Assembly: GCA_015179045.1 (NCBI GenBank)
Contig: WHUZ01000005.1
Coordinates: 124,001 to 188,000 of the forward strand
Length of the DNA stretch: 64,000 bases
Direction: 5' to 3'
Origin: Kalaharituber pfeilii
Taxonomy: Eukaryota; Ascomycota; Pezizomycetes; Pezizales; Pezizaceae
The position numbers and the translations under genes are program-made. The notes beneath the pieces were generated by a model, which did not search any database, was not told the origin of the DNA, and saw only the letters and a program-made list of their open reading frames with translations. Shown here one piece after another: positions 37,194 through 49,275 of this stretch (its first letter is position 1; every line of letters starts with the position of its first letter).

Positions 37194-38046
37194 GGGTATC
37201 AAGACATTGCGATGATTGTTGCACCGGTTATTCGGATAGCCTGAAAGATTATGCGAACAATGCCCGCTAGAGTTCGGCAACTGCTTATCTCGCCAAAAAG
37301 CTGTCAGCAAACTACAGTTCCAGAAGTGGAGATGTGTTCCCTAAAATCTGGGTATGAGAACAGAGTGAAGAGGTTACCGACTCAGTTGGCCTTCTATATT
37401 AGCCACTTCCGCCCGGACAGTCGTAGTGCTCTTTCATAAATCTTACATGGCTCCGATTAACGCCATCTCCTCTGGCATACACCCCTACACTAAGTCGTAG
37501 TTATGCTATGATTTCTAGGGCATGTGCATTTGGCTGCAGTCAGTTCCTCTGAATAAAGACTTCTGTTTACTTACCAGTGGTATCAAGGCGTAGACTGTTA
37601 TCTTCTGGTATGCGCATCATAAGTGACTGAATATGAGGGGGATACGTTATACTATTATCCAGTTTCGCCAGCACCAGTTTGGATAAACCAACGTAATAAA
37701 TGCAGTGCACATTCAGTTTGAGCTCACTGGGCATTTGAGGAACTCATTGGGCTATGCAAAGTAACAATATATATTTCTAATAAATAATGTATATATATTA
37801 ACCCCCCGCCGCCTCCTCACTAGGCTGAGATGGAGCGTAGCCTTCAGTGGAAGTTAATGCTTCCTCAACGAACTATCTGCGTCAGCGTTCCCTTTGCGCC
37901 GGAATCGAGCGAACTATTGGGCTGGTGGAGTGCGTTATAGTGAGACGTGTGAATACTAATGTATATTTATACTCGCCCTGAACGGGAACAGCAAAAAAGA
38001 CTTCTTGCCCTCTCACACGTGACTTGGCTCTACTCAATAGTATGTA

Positions 38047-38442
38047 TCAGTACTTAGTGATGCGATGATGAATCTTCATGCAGAATTTTGTTTCTCGTGC
38101 CACATGCAGAATTTTACCTCTAGGATTTATCTTCCTTGCTTTCTTGGAGATTGATTCATCAGTTGAACTATCAATACAAGAAGATCGTCCTTGCAAATCT
38201 TGCCCATCTTTCTCTACCACACGGACTCCAACGCTGTGAACTGGATTTGTCATAATGTAGAGATTGTGCCGTACATACAAGTCAAGCAGTGTAGCTGCTG
38301 TAATTCCATGAACTGATCCGAGAAGCTCCATATGGGCTTCTATCGAGCCCTCGACAGGGCTTAGAACAAAACCATATACAGTTTGATTAGGTTGCAGACG
38401 TATTCTGACATTCGGCTGTGCATCCGAAATATATGATGCTCA
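38047..38442 (-). CDS. unrecognised coding-like fragment
   Basis: A minus-strand frame open for about 130 codons to a stop at 38047. It reads like protein: NVRIRLQPNQTVYGFVLSP, then ITAATLLDLYVRHNLYIM, then a Ser/Lys-rich end. A plausible acceptor (GCACAG) lies just before the PNVRIRL stretch. A possible upstream exon (about 38600-38460) begins MAAAMSLLVTTYCGTVV, but I cannot fix the join. I do not recognise the family. It may be an exon of a small gene or a degraded copy. No membrane segment or catalytic motif is certain. Confidence 0.3.
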
Positions 38443-39026
38443 TGTTGTGGGTCATTTGTGCGCTTGAAATAGAGTTGTGCGAGTAGGCTTCTGAAAGATC
38501 TTGATAACCTCGCATGAATTGAGTACCACTAATACTCCGCGGAGTCGAGTCGACTACTGTTCCGCAGTACGTGGTTACGAGCAGTGACATAGCGGCCGCC
38601 ACGAAAATCTAGAACCATCACATCCCCAGCAGGCATACGCACGAGACTAACCTGCAGCTCGATCTTGAGTCAGCTTTATTGGATTGAGGGTGCTTATGCA
38701 TCACAGCATAACTGAGAGTGTATCTTGGCTAGAAAGAAACATGATTGATATTCATTTTCCAATGTGATATGACGGAAAAAAACTGCGTTGTTGACGACTG
38801 CATAGTGCTTTGCAGTCTACGTTAGATAACCTATTCCGTGGTCAGTGTTCTAACTACTATGACAGCTCATCAAGTCAAAAAGTTTTACGTTGAAAGTCGG
38901 GCTGGCATTATGTACAGTGAAGTCAGCCATCCATTCTAATTATCTAGATGCTGTCTTTGCCCTAGTCTGCGAGTCTGTCCAGGAATTTTGCCCAATCCGT
39001 TTTGATTCAAACGTCTTCAAAACTAA

Positions 39027-39553
39027 TTTGCTAGTAGCTTTCCTGCGTCCCGTATATTTATTCCTTGTGATGATCCAAAAATTGCCATTGAAGGAATCCC
39101 CTGCCCTCAAGTGTCTCCACAACTGGGTGACATGTTCGATCTCAACTCATCCATGGGTTGTAACAATGCATTTGAGTTATTGTTTGTCGATCTTGAAGCT
39201 CTCCCAGAATTTAACACCAAACATCCTGCACTTACTAAGGGTTACGATAGTAACACAGAGGATATGACATCAACGCTGGGTAGAATTTGCACAAGGTCAA
39301 TCAAGTAAGAGAGATATTTTAGTTGCATGGATTTTCCCGCAGCTGAGAATAGGGACATCTGCTTCATCCAGTAGTAGTTCGGACACCCCAGGCCTTGAGC
39401 TGTCCTCTGCGCCAAGACTGAGAAACGTTCATGGTAAGCAAAAGGTCTTCACCTCCATGCAATTCTTTTCCTCTTCGAGAATTCACTTCTGATTTAGATC
39501 ATAGGTATCATCCTCTATGTCGTGAGATTTGGATAAGAGCTCTGCCGCAGTGA
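39027..39553 (+). CDS. unrecognised spliced gene fragment, 3' part
   Basis: Plus-strand coding-like chain of three pieces, 39027-39304, 39348-39433 and 39498-39553, joined at GTAAGA and GTAAGC donors. The joins keep one frame to a TGA at 39551. The first piece reads IFIPCDDPKIAIEGIPCPQ, then LGDMFDLNSSMGCNNAFELL. The second is Ser-rich (TSASSSSSDTPGLELSSAP). The third is REIWIRALPQ. The 5' end is unresolved: the frame has a stop just before 39027, so an upstream exon is needed, perhaps in 38890-39020. I do not recognise the protein. The first acceptor (GCTGAG) is weak. It could be a genuine small gene or a relic. Confidence 0.3.
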
Positions 39554-40471
39554 GCTCCGGTGCTCCGGAGAGAGCAAGTGAATAGATTTATAAGATAGTA
39601 TAAAATTCTTCCAATATCTGCGCTCTCTGATTCGTTCTAAGCATGGATATGCGAGTATCATTGCTGTAAAAATATAAATAAGAGCAGCTAGCTTGATGTT
39701 TGTAGTATATAAAAGCGATGCGAAGCTTGGAGAGCTGTTGACCTGCTCCAACCCGCAATACTTCTCGTCTTTTGGGATTCGTCTTCGAGAACATAGGCCA
39801 TAGACATATATACCGACCTTCTAGATTCTTCCCTCTGCCCTTCCGCATTCCCGAGTGCACAAAGGATTCACAAATGAGAGCCTATCCTAAAAACTTGCAA
39901 AGGCTCGACTTTATGTATCTCCTGCAATCCTCAGAGTTCTGGACTTCGCTCAATGCCGTCAGTACGGATAGGGAGAATGATGTCCTAAAAGAGGGCACTA
40001 ATGGATAAAATTAAGAGCTGGTTTGTTGAAAAGCCGCTTTTATGAAGCCGTGTAGGGTCCTGGTTAGGATTAAGGCGAACATCATGACAGGCAACACGTG
40101 GGAATGTAAGTTGAGGCTCTGCACTTGCACAGGAGATAAAGTTGCGAACAAGCAACCACAGTACAAGGTTTAGAGATCGGTTGTAGCTTTAACATGTTAC
40201 TAGAGTATAAACTACAAAGTTCGTCACGAGTAAAAAATATGAACATTTCTTCCACCCAAAGAAAAACTGATTCTCGTACCCAGGCAGAATGCTAGCTATC
40301 CCAATCAACCCGCAGCTACATAACCTTTTTTTTTTTGTAGAACTATCCCATCGTGTTGAAGCATTTCACTATCTGCAAATATAACAAAAACAAAACAAAC
40401 ATACCAAGAACGAAACAAAGAAACTAATTTCCTAACACCCATGCCAGTTCATCAATATAACAACCGAATAT
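39554..40471. other. intergenic, FAS2 3' side
   Basis: About 0.9 kb downstream of the FAS2 stop codon, AT-rich close to the gene and probably including its 3' UTR. Only short frames without domains. Confidence 0.5.
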
Positions 40472-43400
40472 TTAAAACGTGGAAACAGCAATAGCAATAG
40501 CCTGGATGTCACTATGACTGATGCTAACTTGGACAGATTTCACTCCTGCTGCCGTTGCTGCCTCCAGGGCTTCCCCGTGCAACTATTTCCCAGTCATTGT
40601 CAGCAATTCTCACTTTCATGAGACAATATGGGAAGGATTGTATACCTGAACGGTTGGAGCTCCCTTCTCATCGCTTAAAATTTCAATGCATTTCAAAGGT
40701 GCCCCTGCGCCTTTTGATGCAACTCCTAATGACTTGAATACTGCCTCCTTCGCACTCCACCTTCCTGAAAATGATGCTTGCGGCGACGGCGCTTTTCGGC
40801 AGTACTCAATTTCTGCATGAGTGAAATTTCGCTCAATGAATGTATCATTTTCAATGTTAAGAGAGGAAATTAACTCCACGTCCACGCCAATCTTACTATT
40901 CTCACTTTTCGTGGCATGCGCAAGCTGCTCGACAATCTTGCGGGTGTTTTCGACACTTGGGTCTGTAGGCTTCTGAGTGGGCTTTGGAGGGTATGTGAAG
41001 GAATTTGTTTTCTTGTCAGGTTGAACGCGGGCAAGGGGGTTGAGGAAGACCGCAGTTTCTTGATCCGATGCATAGGGTGGGTCGGTCTTAGCCTGGAACA
41101 TATTGTTCTGGACCATTGATGTGTGCATGTATCTGTAAGCCTTCTTATGCCTTGCGGTAACTTTGCTGCGGTACGTTTCGTAAGTTTGCTCATCTAACGT
41201 AGCGAAGAGATAGTTGGGGTGAACACCAATTGCCTGTGCACCCTTCTGACCAAATCCGAATGATGTAACCGAGAACGCTTTGATTCCGTCAGTTTGTATG
41301 CTTTTGTTAGGATAGACAATGAAGTCAAAGGCCTCAAGTTTCTCATCGACGTTATCTGCGTTCCTATTTCCTGGGACAATCCCAGAATTTAAGACTTGAA
41401 TAGCACCGTTCATCATCCAGGCGCCAGCAGCACCCTTGGGATGGCCTGTGAGATACTTTTGGAAAATACTAAGTATTGGATTGCCCTCAGTTCTCCCGAG
41501 ATGACCTAGCATTTTGTTTATAGCTTCGGATTCATTCTTATCGTTGGCCTTCGTAGACGTTCCGTGGAAACTTGCAACACCAAGGTCGTCAATAGTCAAT
41601 CCCCATGTGGCCAGCGCACCACGCAAAGGAGCAATTCTAGGATCTTGTCGATAGAAATCGTTTCCCCATGTATTAAGAGCTTCCTTTTCTTGACGGGCCG
41701 ATTCACGCTCAATATGTGCAGCACGGTCTTGCATGTATGCCTGCTCGTCAAAGTCTGGTTGTTGCGATTTCATGGCACCTACTTCTTCCTGAAGGTAAAT
41801 ATATTCCGCTTCTGTCCATTGCTTGATCTGTGCTTTACGCAACTCCAACTGTCTCCGTCTGTACTTGATGTCAAGAAGGGGAGACGGGAATTTTGAGAAT
41901 GCTTCGCGAGCGGTAGTAAGGATTCCTTGGCCTGGTGCGGGAATACTTCGACCAATCTTGTCAGTAGCAGTAGCAGTCATGGCAACAATACCATAAATGG
42001 GACGCCCATCTCTAAAGCCAACTTGGCGTTCATAATGAGTTGAACGCCGCATCCCTGTGATTCCATAAATCCATTTCTTGTGGTAGTGGTAGGTCGCGAC
42101 ATCTCCGAAGGTGTTCTGCCATGTGCAAATTCATCCTCTGCATTGCTTGTTGCTTGCATATTGGCGAACTCGTAAGACCCTTCTTCCTGAAAGTCATCAA
42201 ACCCGCCGACGATACAGACTCTAGCCTTTCCTTCAATAACAGTCTCCACGCCAATATCCAGTGACTCCACAGCTGTTGCGCAGGCCCCAACAGGCGTTTT
42301 AATAGGGCCCGTCGAAGAAAGGAGCAACATGTTAACCCATGCGGCCATCGTATTGATGAACGACTCTTGCAGAATATCTTTCTGAACGGGCTTGTCCACC
42401 CAACGATCCTTGTACATTCCTCTGAGAGCTGTCATACCGCCAACGCCGGAGCCGATACAGTTGCCAACTTCGGATATGTGGACATATTTGTAAAACTCAT
42501 AGGGATCTGTTACACCAGCCGACAAGAGGGCTTCAACAACACTGACTAAAACATAGAGAGTAACAGGATCAACCTGAGATATAATGTCCTCCGGAATTCC
42601 ATAACGCCTTGCGTCCCATCCAGTGGGAATCTGGCCAGCGACCAAGCGATCAAACTTCAGAGCCTTGGGGATGAGTAACGTAGCACCCTTCTTTAAGCGG
42701 ACTGTATATTCTCCGGTTTCTGAAATCTCAAAAATCTCAACTTTATCTCCGTGGTGCCTCTTGAATTCTTCTGCTGCTTCTTTAGAGGCCTCAAATTGCT
42801 CAAGGTCTTCTTGGATAACAACCTCTTGAAGAAGCTCCTTCTTCTTGGGATCATACCCGCCGAACAGTTCTGACTCGATGAGACGGATACCAGAATGATC
42901 CAGAATGTACTTCTCATACTTAGCCTTCACATCTTTGTCATCCACAGGTTCTCCAGTCTTAGCATCTACCCATCCAGCGTACTGTTTTCCTTTGAGTGGC
43001 CCACTATGATGCTTGATAAGCCCCATCATCCATGCCATTTCCACACATCCTTCAAGTGAAAACTTTCCGTATGCTTCCATTTCCCATCTTGTTCTCGAAT
43101 TACCCCAGGGCCCTACTTCAGCAAATCCAGTTACCACTACCACCCTTTCCAGGTCCACCATTCCCCTGAGATTTGTAGCCAAAGGCTCAATCACTCGCTT
43201 ATAGTCTGGTAACTCAGGGAACGGGAATCTGAGATTCGCTCGGGGTTGGATATTAACTTTTTGATAGAGCTTCTCTGAATTCTCGCCATTGATGATTTTA
43301 TTCTCTATGGCGTTTTCAGTCGAGACGACTTTTCTAATATCCGCTGTCTCCATCAGACTCTGGCGTAAGCGGGCCATGGTTTCTTTCAACTTAGGGATAA

Positions 43401-46400
43401 ACTGTAGGCCGCCATTCAAATCGGCCCACACCGGATCTGATTGACAGAGATCAGCTACCGCAGGAGCCATGAGTCCAAGAATATTGAAGGCCATTTCCTG
43501 CTGTGAAAAGGTCCTAACGCCAAGCTTCTCAAGTCCCTCCGCAACAATATTGTTGGGCCCCATAAGGCCAGTTCCTCGTGTCCATCCTATTATGGCTCCG
43601 CAAATGGTCAAGTAGTGTCCCCAGGACTCTGAGTACCACCTATTGAATAAGGTCTCTAGAGCCAATTTTGATTCGGAATACAACCCATCATTACCAAATG
43701 TACCATGATTTTCAGACAAAGGAAGGATCACTTGGGCTGGACGTGTCTCGTATCCATATCTTTGTTTGCACGTCTTAACCATACCGAGCAGACGAAGAAG
43801 ATTTGTTAACATGATGCGGTGAGCCAGTTCGGATTTGGAGTCAATGTCCGAGATTTCGCGACCGTTCTCAGAAATTGCAGCAAACGGGACAACATAGTCA
43901 AGATCCCAGCCAAGGCCGTTCTTGGTGTCATATATGTATTCCACGAGAGCTTCCACGTCCTGCTTGCTTCCTATCAAAAAAGTCAGCATGGAGAATACAT
44001 TGATTGCTAATGGCATATGTACCTTGATTGAATGGCACAACGACAAGCTGTGAACCTTTCCCTCCATAGCGAGCATACATGGACTGGTAATATTCCGTGA
44101 CTTCCTTGGAGAACCGACTTGTGGTGACCACCACCTTCGCGCCACCGGTGATAAGTCCTTGGAGGACCTCTGCCCCAATCGACCCCGCACCTGCTCCAGT
44201 CATAAGAGCAGTCTTTCCATGGAAAGTAACTCCCGACTGCTCTGGTTAGTATGAACTTCGTTTCAACTTTGAGTCTTGGTAAATTACCTTTGCATTTTGC
44301 TCCAGACATTCCAAGTACAAACCAGTTAATTTTTTTGAATACTCCCAACCATGGTCCGTCTTTTTCTTCAGGTGTAAAAAGGGAATACATTCCGTCTTTC
44401 CATCATTGGGGTAGATAGTACCATTGATAGTACCGTTGGACTTAATACCTCCCTTCTTGCCCTTCTTTTCGTCAAGAATCTGCGCTTCATTCATTGCAAG
44501 GCTACGGATGACACTTGCATATAATGTCTTGATCTGAAGTTGTGTGCCCTTGGAAAGTTTGTGCTGCTGCTTGATGAGCTTATAGATTTTCTGAAGATCG
44601 TTCTGGACTTTAGTGCGGGTGCCATATTCGCTAATTTTCCCACCAGCGGCCATTTCCTTAACATATAGCTCCAATTTTCGTATAGCTGGGCGAGGTACTT
44701 CTTCGTATTTCATGTTTCCCTTTGCATCAATTGTGGTCTGTGGAGCTGTTGGGATGCCCACATCCTTAAAAACTGGCTTCACTGATAAAGCCTCTCTGCA
44801 GTTTTCGATCAGTTGAAGCGCAAGCTCCTTAGCAAGGCGATACGTTTCTCCTTTCTCTGTTGGGCAATGGTCGATATGGTATTGCATAAATTCTAAGAGT
44901 GTGGGGTTTGATCGGTTCATGATGCGGATGCACTGGGAGACAATCTCGCGGTCCACCAGTTTCAAGCGCCCAAAGATGATATCATAATACATAGAGAGCG
45001 CATCCTGCCTTACCCAATTCCAATGAGAATCGTATACTCGAGCTTTTAAAGGAGAAAAGACAGGTTCTATGCCAAAAGCATAAAATTCTCCATGTTCCGC
45101 ATTCCAGAGATCCAGCTGAGCTTGCAGGACCTTTTGAGATTCCTGCGAGGCTATATGGGCCTTATCTCCAGCTCTCAAATCCATCTTAAGGTATCTCGCT
45201 AATAGCTCGAGCTGCTGTTTGAATAAAGCACGTTGATCTTTCGTCAGGGCATCAATGGCAGCTGGGTCCATCATCATTGCACCACCGGTAGCACCACCTC
45301 CTGCTCCTCCAGAAGCAGGCCCAGACGAGAGGGAAATTCCTGCAAGGGAGGCGTATTTACTCGTTACACTATCGAAGAAAGCCTTTGCATCATTCTCGTT
45401 ACCAAGCCGAGCAGCAGGCTCCATAGTGATAGCAAGTACCAAAACACCATCCTGACGCCCAGATTGCAGGCCCCATCTTTCATTAAGATACTTCCTAGCG
45501 GTGGTAATATTGAAGCCGCCAGGCATCTTCGAGGATATCATCTTGGCAATTAAGCTGCTACTATGCTTTCCCAGTTGTCCGTTAAACGTGGCTTGCATCG
45601 CGGCGCCTAGTTCCTCAAGTGGAGTGTCCTCAGCCTTTTCCGGCGCCGATCCGAACTCTTTGCCTAAATCTCCAAGAAGTTCGTTTTGTAGAGTACTCTT
45701 GCTGTACTTTCGTCAGTAACACTGGAAACTGCATGTCAGTCGGGGAAGGAAGTATACCCATTCACTAGATCTTTGATGGCCATCGTCAACGGTACATCTG
45801 TGAGCTGTCTTTTGAGCTTCTGGGCCACGATGGCACGCACAATATCTATGGCCTTGACTGGTTCATCAGGAACTTGAGCAGCTGGCCCCGCTGAAGCTGC
45901 TGGGGCAACTGGTGCCACTACAGCGGGGCTGTTGGCTATTGCTGACGGAGCTTCATTAGAGGCAGTAGGAGCTGGTGCTTCTGTCCCTTCGGGCTGTGGT
46001 TCAACATCATAGTATATTTCTTTCACATCCTTGTTATAGCAGAGGACTTGCCTCTGTAACGACAGCGCGGCGTCGTACGACTCGTATTTCGCCGCCAGAG
46101 TTCGTCTGGCCATACCACCGAGCGTGTCTATTGCTAGGTTAGCTTGCTTATAATGTCAATTATCAAGATACTCATTGCCCACCAGATGGTCCAATCTCAA
46201 CCAGGCGCTCAGCTGCCTTTTCCTGGAGAATAATATCCTGTGTTTCGATCCTAGAGTATTCGGTGAGCCTTATTGTCAGGGAAAGCACTGCGGGCGTAGT
46301 TGGCCTCACCATCGTACAGGGCTTGCAAACTGGTAGGCTAGCAGCTCTACCATCAATATGTAACTATATTCCTCCTCATCAATGTTAGAGATGATGTCCT

Positions 46401-46465
46401 GCTTGCATACTGGGCTTCACGGTAGATGGCACATACGCTAACTCCTGTTCCTGCTCTGGACGCAT
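40472..46465 (-). CDS. FAS2: fatty-acid synthase subunit alpha (FAS2)
   Basis: Alpha chain of the cytosolic type I fatty-acid synthase; carries ACP, ketoreductase, ketosynthase and phosphopantetheinyl transferase. Eight exons: 46465-46437, 46363-46310, 46250-46183, 46127-45758, 45701-44288, 44236-44023, 43970-40646 and 40582-40472. The tiny first exons give [10 protein letters not shown] and [15 protein letters not shown], the family's N-terminus. The pantetheine Ser is in NGKSTLQNE (Ser176). Ketoreductase starts near 646 with TGAGAGSIG. Ketosynthase has Cys1280 in [12 protein letters not shown] and His in FHGTSTKAN. The C-terminal transferase shows IGVDVEL and [15 protein letters not shown]. 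The frame breaks once: between ALEMGVP and IYGIVAM a base is missing at the CCC (41999-42001), and the exon sum is one short of a multiple of three. About 1861 residues if that base is an error. As written, the protein stops before the ketosynthase His. Confidence 0.95.
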
Positions 46466-46717
46466 CTTGCTTGAGGATTGAATTGGTAGTGATATGTATG
46501 TATGCGGTGTATTATGGTGGAGGTCCTCACGACGAGGTGCAGTTAATCATACAATTGAGGTCGGAATCCTCAGAGGCAGCGGAGGGGGAGAGAAACAGGA
46601 CTCGACACAAGATCGCTCTCGAAAATTGGATGGAGGAAAGGGGGAGCAAGCTGCTGGACTCCTGGAGATAATGGGGACAAATTGAGCAGCAGGAATTTGT
46701 GGTGGTGGTGGTGGTTG

Positions 46718-46749
<32 letters not shown>

Positions 46750-49275
46750 AGGGGGAGGGGGGAGGGGAGGGACTCGAGCGGGCTCAATTGGTCTGCTTTG
46801 GGAAGCTTCTTAGAACGCCCCTCCCATAGTGGGTAGCGTAGGACTGTTTTGCCAGCATCCATCTTAACCTTCGCAGGCTGCTATGTCTCTGCTCGTTGGG
46901 CAGCTTGCGGCCGGGTGCGCAGCTGCACCCGTGGGTCCACGCAACCCTGCGTCCCTTGCTTGGCACGCCATTCCAAGAGCCCCCCCCTCCCTCCCTCCCC
47001 TCCGCTGCGTGACGCGCGCGGTGATTTGTTGAGAGCCTAGTCCAGATTGAAATATCATGCATGACGGTTGTCTGGCGGGGCAAAGTTTCGCACGAAGGAA
47101 CGATCGATGGTGGAGGTCAGTGTACCTGCCTTCATGTTTTTCCGGTGCGTCGAGTAGTCTACCGGTAATAATCCGCTGGTTAAGTTCTAAACTGTACTCC
47201 ATCGCACGTTCAAGCCCCTTGCAGAAGAAGAACGAAGCATTCTTCGCAACCTCTCAACCTGTCACTGCTACCTACAGCTTGAAACACACACTAAATGCTA
47301 AGTTTTAATATTCTACTACAATAGCAAAATGTAGTCTTGCGATAAGCAAATGCGGCCAATTCAGGAACACTCAGTAAAGGTTAGGTAAAGTGCCAGGCCA
47401 TACGTAGCCAACCAGACTGGGCAGGCCGAGAATAAGCGTTGCTGCAACAGGGGTTTGTTGGAGGAATATAAATTACACACCCTACATTATCTACACTGTG
47501 TCTGGAGTCACGGTCACTTATAAGACCTGAAGCTTCTATTTTTACAGTAGTGAGGTACAGTTAAGTCAATTCGGGCGCGAACTTATTCGTACGCAACTTA
47601 GTATTTCTCTTAACCGGCTTCTACTAGCAGGCGGCAATAACGACGGACTTCGTAATGATGAGCGATTGCTACCCGCGAACTGACATAGTACGGATATATA
47701 GTTATTTATGGACGTACAGGCTTCATCATCCGTTCACGTTTTCATTCATGCACGAGATCAGTTCATCGGGCCGGGACTTTATTTGAATCCTGGCAGTCCT
47801 GCGATGTTATCTCTGTTTTACTCACATAAACACACTATTACTCGCCCACCTCTCTTCCAATTGCTAGTCTCGGCACCCGCCCAATTGCACTCGCTTTGAT
47901 TGCTTTATATTGCCTAGCGCTTCCAAACGGATCGCGGTATTTCGGCGGGTTGAGGTCAGTGTCAATAGGGTGTCATCTGTCGGGTGAGTAAGTATGTGGT
48001 GAGGTTATTGAGTGGCACCATTGATGAAAATGTTGTGTCGTTGTCCGGATTCAGCCGCTCTAGCCTAGAAGAGCCAGACGTATTCCGACTACTGTGTTGA
48101 TAATGGACACACGATAAGTGATATCGATAGAAGCTTATCGCTGGTAAGGATTCATGACCCTGAAGAGGATCCATGTGCCACTAGAAAACGGTTGAAGAGC
48201 TGCCCATGCACCTAAGCCGTCCCAACGTTTCCATTCTTTCGTCCATTGTGTGGACAAAAAATCCCAGCAAACATCTGCTGCTCAACTTCAAGATAGTAAT
48301 AATAATATTGATAATAATAACCGCAGCTCGGCGCAACAAATGACCGCAAAGAGACGGCCCAGGTTGTAGATCCGTTCCTGTGTTTACGTATTTTCTTGGG
48401 GCCGTTTGGCTGCGTCCTGGAAGTTACTAGAGTGGTTTTTGTTATGCTAGGCTGCTTTGGCTTGGTACGTGAACCGGCAGCCAGGGTCCTTACATACCAC
48501 AACAATGGTGCGCAGAGTGTGTACGGGTATGTTTGGCAGCAGTCGGAACCTCGCACTGTACCATCTTCCTCTTATTTGCCAATTCAAGTGGATTCTTAGC
48601 ATACGATATGAGTAGCTCACAGCTATGCTCCGGACGAGCTTTTGGCCTCGTTGTACGTGTTACCATCGGTAAAATAAGGGTAAATTCAGAGTTGAAAAGT
48701 GTTCAGCATGCGAAACTACTTAGTTGGGATTTTGCGTGAAAAAGGGCACCAAGGACCCCACCACGGCGGTCCTCCGCGCAAGGCTCTAGCGTTGGGGCGG
48801 CCAGGTCCTCAACAAACTCCAATCGGCATACAGCTCTAACGAGATTAATTATCTGTAGTGCACACATAATTGCCCCTCTGCTCTTGTTGGCTGCTAGTTA
48901 TGCTGTAATGTGATGACCCTTGCTTTGGGGCCCCAGCTTAGTTGAAAACGCTGCCCCTCGTGGTTTTACCTGCACGACAGGGTGGGCCAATGGTAACTTC
49001 TCACCTCGCCTCCTCTTCTCCTATCCACTCCCTCTCGCCTGTCTATCCATTTCTATCCTCCACTGGTTCCAATTGAACCTGAAAAGGTAGTTGGCCATCG
49101 GATTCCTCATTCCCTTCTCAACTTGTTCACCGAATCTTCACCGTAGTAATTCATTTATTTTGAAGGGTCAGTTGCAATTGTTTGAAGATATCAATCTTTA
49201 CTACCTAGAACTAATTTGAGTGGCATAGTCACGAACACTCCTCTTCAGTTATAGCGGTCTTGCCATCCTAGCAAG
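46466..49275. promoter_or_regulatory. divergent FAS2/FAS1 promoter region
   Basis: A 2.8-kb gap between the start codons of FAS2 and FAS1, transcribed away from each other. This arrangement suggests co-regulation of the two subunits in fixed ratio. It holds a GGT microsatellite and a 29-base G run (46721-46749), a GC-rich patch (about 46880-47010) and a CCAAT motif at 48987-48991, about 285 bp before the FAS1 start. Pyrimidine-rich sequence precedes FAS1 (about 49000-49060), common in strong fungal promoters. Open frames inside are short and domain-free. Confidence 0.7.
46721..46749. repeat. poly-G run, 29 bases, in the FAS promoter
   Basis: Twenty-nine G preceded by GGT repeats and followed by G-rich sequence to about 46771. 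It lies about 260 bp upstream of the FAS2 start. Confidence 0.9.

Larger units (their letters stand above)
30183..38046. other. gene-poor stretch, about 8 kb
   Basis: No recognisable gene. It includes A runs at 31950-31986 and 37151-37189, a GC-rich patch at about 34190-34480 bounded by a G run near 34107-34122, and a purine tandem repeat at 34877-34924. The longest open frame (35815-36522, +, 235 codons) has no domain, no signal peptide and a shadow frame on the other strand. A non-coding transcript cannot be excluded from sequence alone. Confidence 0.5.
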
